Assembly: GCF_021352225.1 (NCBI RefSeq)
Contig: NZ_JAAUVI010000001.1
Location: forward strand, 964,191-1,028,190
Length of the DNA: 64,000 nt
Direction of reading: 5' to 3'
Source: Methylobacterium sp. C25
Lineage (GTDB): Bacteria; Pseudomonadota; Alphaproteobacteria; Rhizobiales; Beijerinckiaceae
The translations under genes were made by a program, and so were the position numbers. Every line of letters begins with the position of its first letter. The stretch's first letter is position 1. Below the pieces are notes generated by a model, which was given only the letters and a program-made list of their open reading frames with translations, made no database searches and was not told where the DNA came from. Positions 61,075 through 64,000 of the stretch are shown here, one piece after another.

Positions 61075-61638
61075 CTAGAGCCGCAGCAAGCGGTGCTGCG
61101 CGACGAGGTCGCCGGCAGCCGATGGGGGCCGAGCGGCACCGCCGTCGCCCCGGTTCTCGAACCAGTCGGCCACCGTCATGCGGATCGCCTGGGCGAGCGG
61201 CGCGGGAACCGGCGGCCCGTCACCGCCACTGCCGGCCGTGAGCTCGATCAGGGCGGCCTTCCGATCGATCGGCGGCACGGCCGGATCGACCAGGAGGCAG
61301 GGCGCATCCCAAGGGTCGGGGCCGATCCGCAGCAGGCCGGTGTCGATGTCTTCCACGACGGCGTCCGGACCGACGAGCCCGACATGCGTGACGGCGACGA
61401 GCGGGCTGAGCGGCACCGGAAGCACGCAGCTTGCGGGCCAGGCGGTGAGCATCAGCCGGAAGCGAGCTGGCCTGACGAGCCGGCGCGTCATCGTCTCGAT
61501 CCGGGCGCGGGCCGCCGTGATCAGCGCTCCGATCATGACGTCCTCGGCATCGTCGTCACCATCGAGCCGAAGGAAGCTGCGCATCTCCGCGAGGCTCACC
61601 GGCTCGACGCCAAGGTCCTCGACGCGTATCGGGGTCAT
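61075..61638 (-). CDS. GTA gp6-like head-tail connector
   Basis: A 187-residue gp6/HK97-type adaptor: EPVSLAEMRSFLRLDGDDDA, then DVMIGALITAARARIETMTR and RLVRPARFRLMLTAWP, with APLAQAIRMTVADWFENRGD near the end. GGAGGTGA before ATG 61638 is a perfect ribosome-binding site. Upstream, where portal, protease and capsid genes would be expected, a plus-strand protease gene begins 28 bases away. Confidence 0.9.
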   Translation of the reverse strand: MTPIRVEDLGVEPVSLAEMRSFLRLDGDDDAEDVMIGALITAARARIETMTRRLVRPARFRLMLTAWPASCVLPVPLSPLVAVTHVGLVGPDAVVEDIDTGLLRIGPDPWDAPCLLVDPAVPPIDRKAALIELTAGSGGDGPPVPAPLAQAIRMTVADWFENRGDGGAARPPSAAGDLVAQHRLLRL

Positions 61639-61666
61639 GCTTCACCTCCCGCACGGGCCAATCGAA

Positions 61667-62467
61667 ATGCGCAGGCCGCTCCTCGGCCGATCCCATCCAC
61701 ACCCTCGTCCCGAAGCACGGGATGAGGCCGAGGGTTGGAGTACGCGCCTCGCGTTGCTGGTTTTTTGCCTGATGGCTTTCGCCGCCGACCCCGCCGCCGC
61801 CATCACCGGCGGGCGCGAGGCGCCGGATTCGGCGGAGGCGCGCTCCGCCGTCATGGTGCTGACCTCGAAGGGCGGCGCCTGCACCGGCGTCGTGGTGGCG
61901 CGCGATGCGGTCCTCACCGCCGGCCATTGCGTGCAGGGCTTCGCCGAGAACCGCGTCCATTTCCGCGATGAGGCCGGCAAGCCGGTGCTGCTCGACGTCG
62001 CGGCCCGTGCCGTCCATCCCGGCTACGACCCGGACGCGATCCGCGGCCGCACCCGCTCCATCGATCTCGCCCTGCTGCGCTCGCGCGAGCCGCTGCCGGC
62101 GCGGTTCGCGCCCGCCTTCCTGAGCGATGCCATGCCGAGCCAGGGCCAGTCCCTCACCTTCGGGGGCTACGGCGCGGTGCGCGGCGACGATTTCCGCTCC
62201 ACCGGCAAGTTCCGTCTCGTCGATCTCCCGGTGGTCGAGCCGCACGGGCCGAGCCGCATCCTGGTCTGGCTGCACGCAGCCAGGGCCGGCGGCTGCAACG
62301 GCGATTCCGGCGGCCCGATCTCGGACGGTGCCGGCGTGCTCGCCGTGGCGGCCTGGGTGCAGAAGGTCTGCGGCGGTCTCACACAGGGCGTGCTCGTGGG
62401 GCCACAGCGCGGCTGGATCGACAGGACGCTGGCAGCCTGGGGCAGCACCGCGCGCTGGACGCGCTGA
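61667..62467 (+). CDS. Secreted trypsin-like serine protease
   Basis: A 266-residue S1-family protease. Catalytic triad: His87 in LTAGHCV, Asp133 in SIDLALLRS, Ser214 in CNGDSGGPIS. A hydrophobic export segment (RLALLVFCLMAFAADPAAA) precedes the ITGG activation-like site, so the protein is exported. ATG 61667 places 25 residues before that segment; a TTG nearer it is possible. It is transcribed away from the GTA connector and in tandem with a second protease. Confidence 0.85.
   Translation: MRRPLLGRSHPHPRPEARDEAEGWSTRLALLVFCLMAFAADPAAAITGGREAPDSAEARSAVMVLTSKGGACTGVVVARDAVLTAGHCVQGFAENRVHFRDEAGKPVLLDVAARAVHPGYDPDAIRGRTRSIDLALLRSREPLPARFAPAFLSDAMPSQGQSLTFGGYGAVRGDDFRSTGKFRLVDLPVVEPHGPSRILVWLHAARAGGCNGDSGGPISDGAGVLAVAAWVQKVCGGLTQGVLVGPQRGWIDRTLAAWGSTARWTR
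61682..61734. repeat. Nested inverted repeat at the GTA/protease boundary
   Basis: CCTCGGCC (61682-61689) and GGCCGAGG (61727-61734) pair, and inside them CTCGTCCCG and CGGGATGAG match with one mismatch. It lies close to the point where GTA synteny ends and overlaps the first codons of the protease frame. It may be a repeat remnant or a regulatory hairpin. Confidence 0.45.
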
Positions 62468-62575
62468 GCGCCGCAGGCCTCCCGCCGAGGGAACTCCAGC
62501 TTGGCCGGGGCATTGCCTTCGGCTAGCCTGAGCGCCCGAAGGTTTCGAGGCGCGCCGGGCGCTGGAGACAAAACC

Positions 62576-63418
62576 ATGGTCGCAGGCCCCGTCCGTGCCG
62601 CCCTCGCCGGCGCCGTTCTCGGACTCGTTCCTTTCTCTGCCCACGCGGTGGTGCAGGGGCAGGTCAGCCGCGATCCCGATGGGCTGCGCGCCTCGGTGGT
62701 GCGCATCGAGAGCACGACCGGCGAGATCTGCTCCGGCACGCTGATTTCGCAGGATCTCGTCCTTACCGCCGCCCACTGCGTCCAGCACCAGGCCGGATAC
62801 AGCGTCGTTGTGGTCGATCCGTCCTTCCGTCAGCGCCGCATCCCGGCGCTGGCCGCGACCACCCATCCCGATTTCGTGCCCGGCACCTCGCCGGAGGACC
62901 AGCCCGGCATCGACCTCGCGATGCTGAAGCTCGCCCAGCCCGTCGGCCCCGGCTTCCGGCCGCTCGACCCGAGCGGCAACGGGTCGATCGACTCCGGCGA
63001 CGGCGTCGACATCGCCGGATTCGGTGTGGTGGCCGAGAACAAGCGGAGCACCGCGCGCACCCTGCGCACGGCTCGTCTCGTCTCGATCGGTTCGCTCCAG
63101 GTCGCCAACCGCGTCACGGTGGTGACCGACGCGCACCGCCTCGCCGAGACCGCGGGTGCCGGCGCCTGCCTCGGCGATTCCGGCGGCCCGATCCTGCGCA
63201 ACGGCCGCATGGTCGGCGTGGTGAGCTGGTCGAGCGGCGCCATGCGCCAGGACAAGCGCGCCCGCACCGCCTGCGGCGGCTTCACCGCCGTGACGCCGAC
63301 CGGCGAGCACGCGAGCTGGATACAGGCCCGCGCCTCGCAGCTCGAGGCAATGCAGACCAACGAAACCGGCCGCCCGACGGAATGGGCCGCCAAGCCGGGA
63401 CGCCGGCGCGCACGTTGA
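62576..63418 (+). CDS. Secreted trypsin-like serine protease
   Basis: A 280-residue S1-family protease with a signal peptide (VRAALAGAVLGLVPFSAHA). Triad His67 in LTAAHCVQ, Asp113 in GIDLAMLKL, Ser202 in CLGDSGGPIL. GGAG eight bases before ATG 62576 fixes the start. It shares the layout of the upstream protease but is clearly diverged, suggesting an old duplication. The C-terminal 35 residues are polar and probably disordered. Confidence 0.88.
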   Translation: MVAGPVRAALAGAVLGLVPFSAHAVVQGQVSRDPDGLRASVVRIESTTGEICSGTLISQDLVLTAAHCVQHQAGYSVVVVDPSFRQRRIPALAATTHPDFVPGTSPEDQPGIDLAMLKLAQPVGPGFRPLDPSGNGSIDSGDGVDIAGFGVVAENKRSTARTLRTARLVSIGSLQVANRVTVVTDAHRLAETAGAGACLGDSGGPILRNGRMVGVVSWSSGAMRQDKRARTACGGFTAVTPTGEHASWIQARASQLEAMQTNETGRPTEWAAKPGRRRAR

Positions 63419-63467
63419 GCCTTTCTCCTCGTCCCTCGGGCGAGGAGATGCGCGTGAACCGGTCCGA

Positions 63468-64000
63468 TCAGCCGGAACGGAAGGCCGGTTCGGCCAGATG
63501 CGTGGCGTGCTCGCGCAGATCGTTCGGCCACGCCGCGATCGCCGCCGCGAAACCCTCCGATTGACCCGCATAGAGCGCACGCGCCGCCGCCTCGTAGCCG
63601 GGCCGGTCGCCGGCTGCCGTCGCCATGAAGCGATCGGTGACTTCCTGCGCCCGGCGCCGCTCCTCCGGACCCGAATCCGCGCGGCGCGCCTCCTCGACGA
63701 GACGGCGTAGGGCCACCGAGGCTCCGCCCGGCTGAGCGCCAAGCCAGTCCCAATGGCGCGGCAGGAGCGTCACCTCCCGGGCGACGACGCCGAGCTTCGG
63801 CCGGCCCGGCCCTCTGGCCGGCGGCTCCGGCGCGGCGAGCCGCGCACGCACGTCGTCGTCCGAACCGCGCAGGTCGGCATCGACGGTGCGTCCCGTCGCG
63901 TCGTCGAAAACCAGAACGCGGGTCGCCGCGTCGCGCGACAGCAGCGCCTTCACCGCGACGAAGACATCGCCGGGTGCTCCCCGTGCCAACCGGCTGCCAT
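63468..64000 (-). CDS. DUF2239 family protein, N-terminus beyond the window
   Basis: The frame is open to the right edge of the window, so the first residues are missing; a TTG at 63989 is not needed as a start. The visible 177 codons show the DUF2239 pattern: RVLVFDDATGRTVDADLRGS, then GPGRPKLGVVAREVTLLPRH and WDWLGAQPGGASVALRRLVE. The family has no assigned function. Its position beside the proteases and GTA genes may be accidental. Confidence 0.82.
   Translation of the reverse strand, partial: GSRLARGAPGDVFVAVKALLSRDAATRVLVFDDATGRTVDADLRGSDDDVRARLAAPEPPARGPGRPKLGVVAREVTLLPRHWDWLGAQPGGASVALRRLVEEARRADSGPEERRRAQEVTDRFMATAAGDRPGYEAAARALYAGQSEGFAAAIAAWPNDLREHATHLAEPAFRSG

Noticed and set aside
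61556..63742. 728-codon minus-strand open frame opposite the proteases
   Set aside because: Both proteases on the plus strand show complete catalytic triads; the antisense frame has no recognisable domain.

Overview
High-GC alphaproteobacterial chromosome, most like Methylobacterium/Methylorubrum (Rhizobiales). This rests on gene content: a phaA-phaB/phaR polyhydroxybutyrate locus, ccmI-ccmE-ccmF-ccmH beside a FeuPQ-like two-component pair, the lptC-lptA-lptB-rpoN-hpf-ptsN run, CpdR, and a gene transfer agent (GTA)-type cluster. No rRNA, tRNA, CRISPR array or insertion sequence was recognised. All family calls come from reading motifs by eye; no database search was run.

Layout. 1-8 kb: accessory and housekeeping genes (small exported proteins, NhaA antiporter, ArsR+SRPBCC pair, TlpA thioredoxin, ArgH, an IalB-like protein, a HAD phosphatase) and a gene-free AT-richer stretch at about 6.7-7.2 kb. 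8-17.4 kb: a metallo-beta-lactamase-fold protein with a zinc ribbon, a diverged PEP carboxylase-like protein, a tightly overlapping four-gene run (small membrane protein, Pro/Lys-rich exported protein, saccharopine-dehydrogenase/DUF4166 fusion, DUF985 cupin), then an aldo/keto reductase divergent from a LysR regulator. 17.4-20.5 kb: PHB synthesis (phaA, phaB, divergent phaR). 20.5-29.2 kb: rpmF, a DoxX protein, a helix-hairpin-helix protein, a ribonuclease D-like exonuclease, then LPS export and sigma-54/PTS genes. 29.2-41 kb: YdcF-like protein, FtsEX, zinc-ribbon membrane protein, Hpt, CpdR, gamma-glutamyltransferase, a PIN/RHH toxin-antitoxin pair, an outer-membrane-type protein, RlmN, a diguanylate cyclase. 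41-48.5 kb: cytochrome c maturation and the two-component system.

48.7-64 kb is the most unusual part. All on the minus strand lie, in transcription order, an RcGTA-type head-tail connector, head closure, DUF3168, major tail protein, two tail chaperones, a short tape measure, DUF2460, DUF2163, NlpC/P60 peptidase and the giant TIM-barrel host-specificity protein. They are followed by a DUF2793 fibre-like protein, a GH24 lysozyme, a holin-like protein and a spanin-like protein. The head genes (terminase, portal, prohead protease, capsid) that normally precede the connector are not there. Two plus-strand secreted trypsin-like proteases and a DUF2239 gene sit at that junction instead. Palindromic repeats occupy several gaps inside the cluster, and the second chaperone lacks a conventional start codon, as expected if it is made by frameshifting. 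The GTA lineage is thus represented here by a tail-plus-lysis module that either works with a head module elsewhere in the genome or has been repurposed or is decaying.
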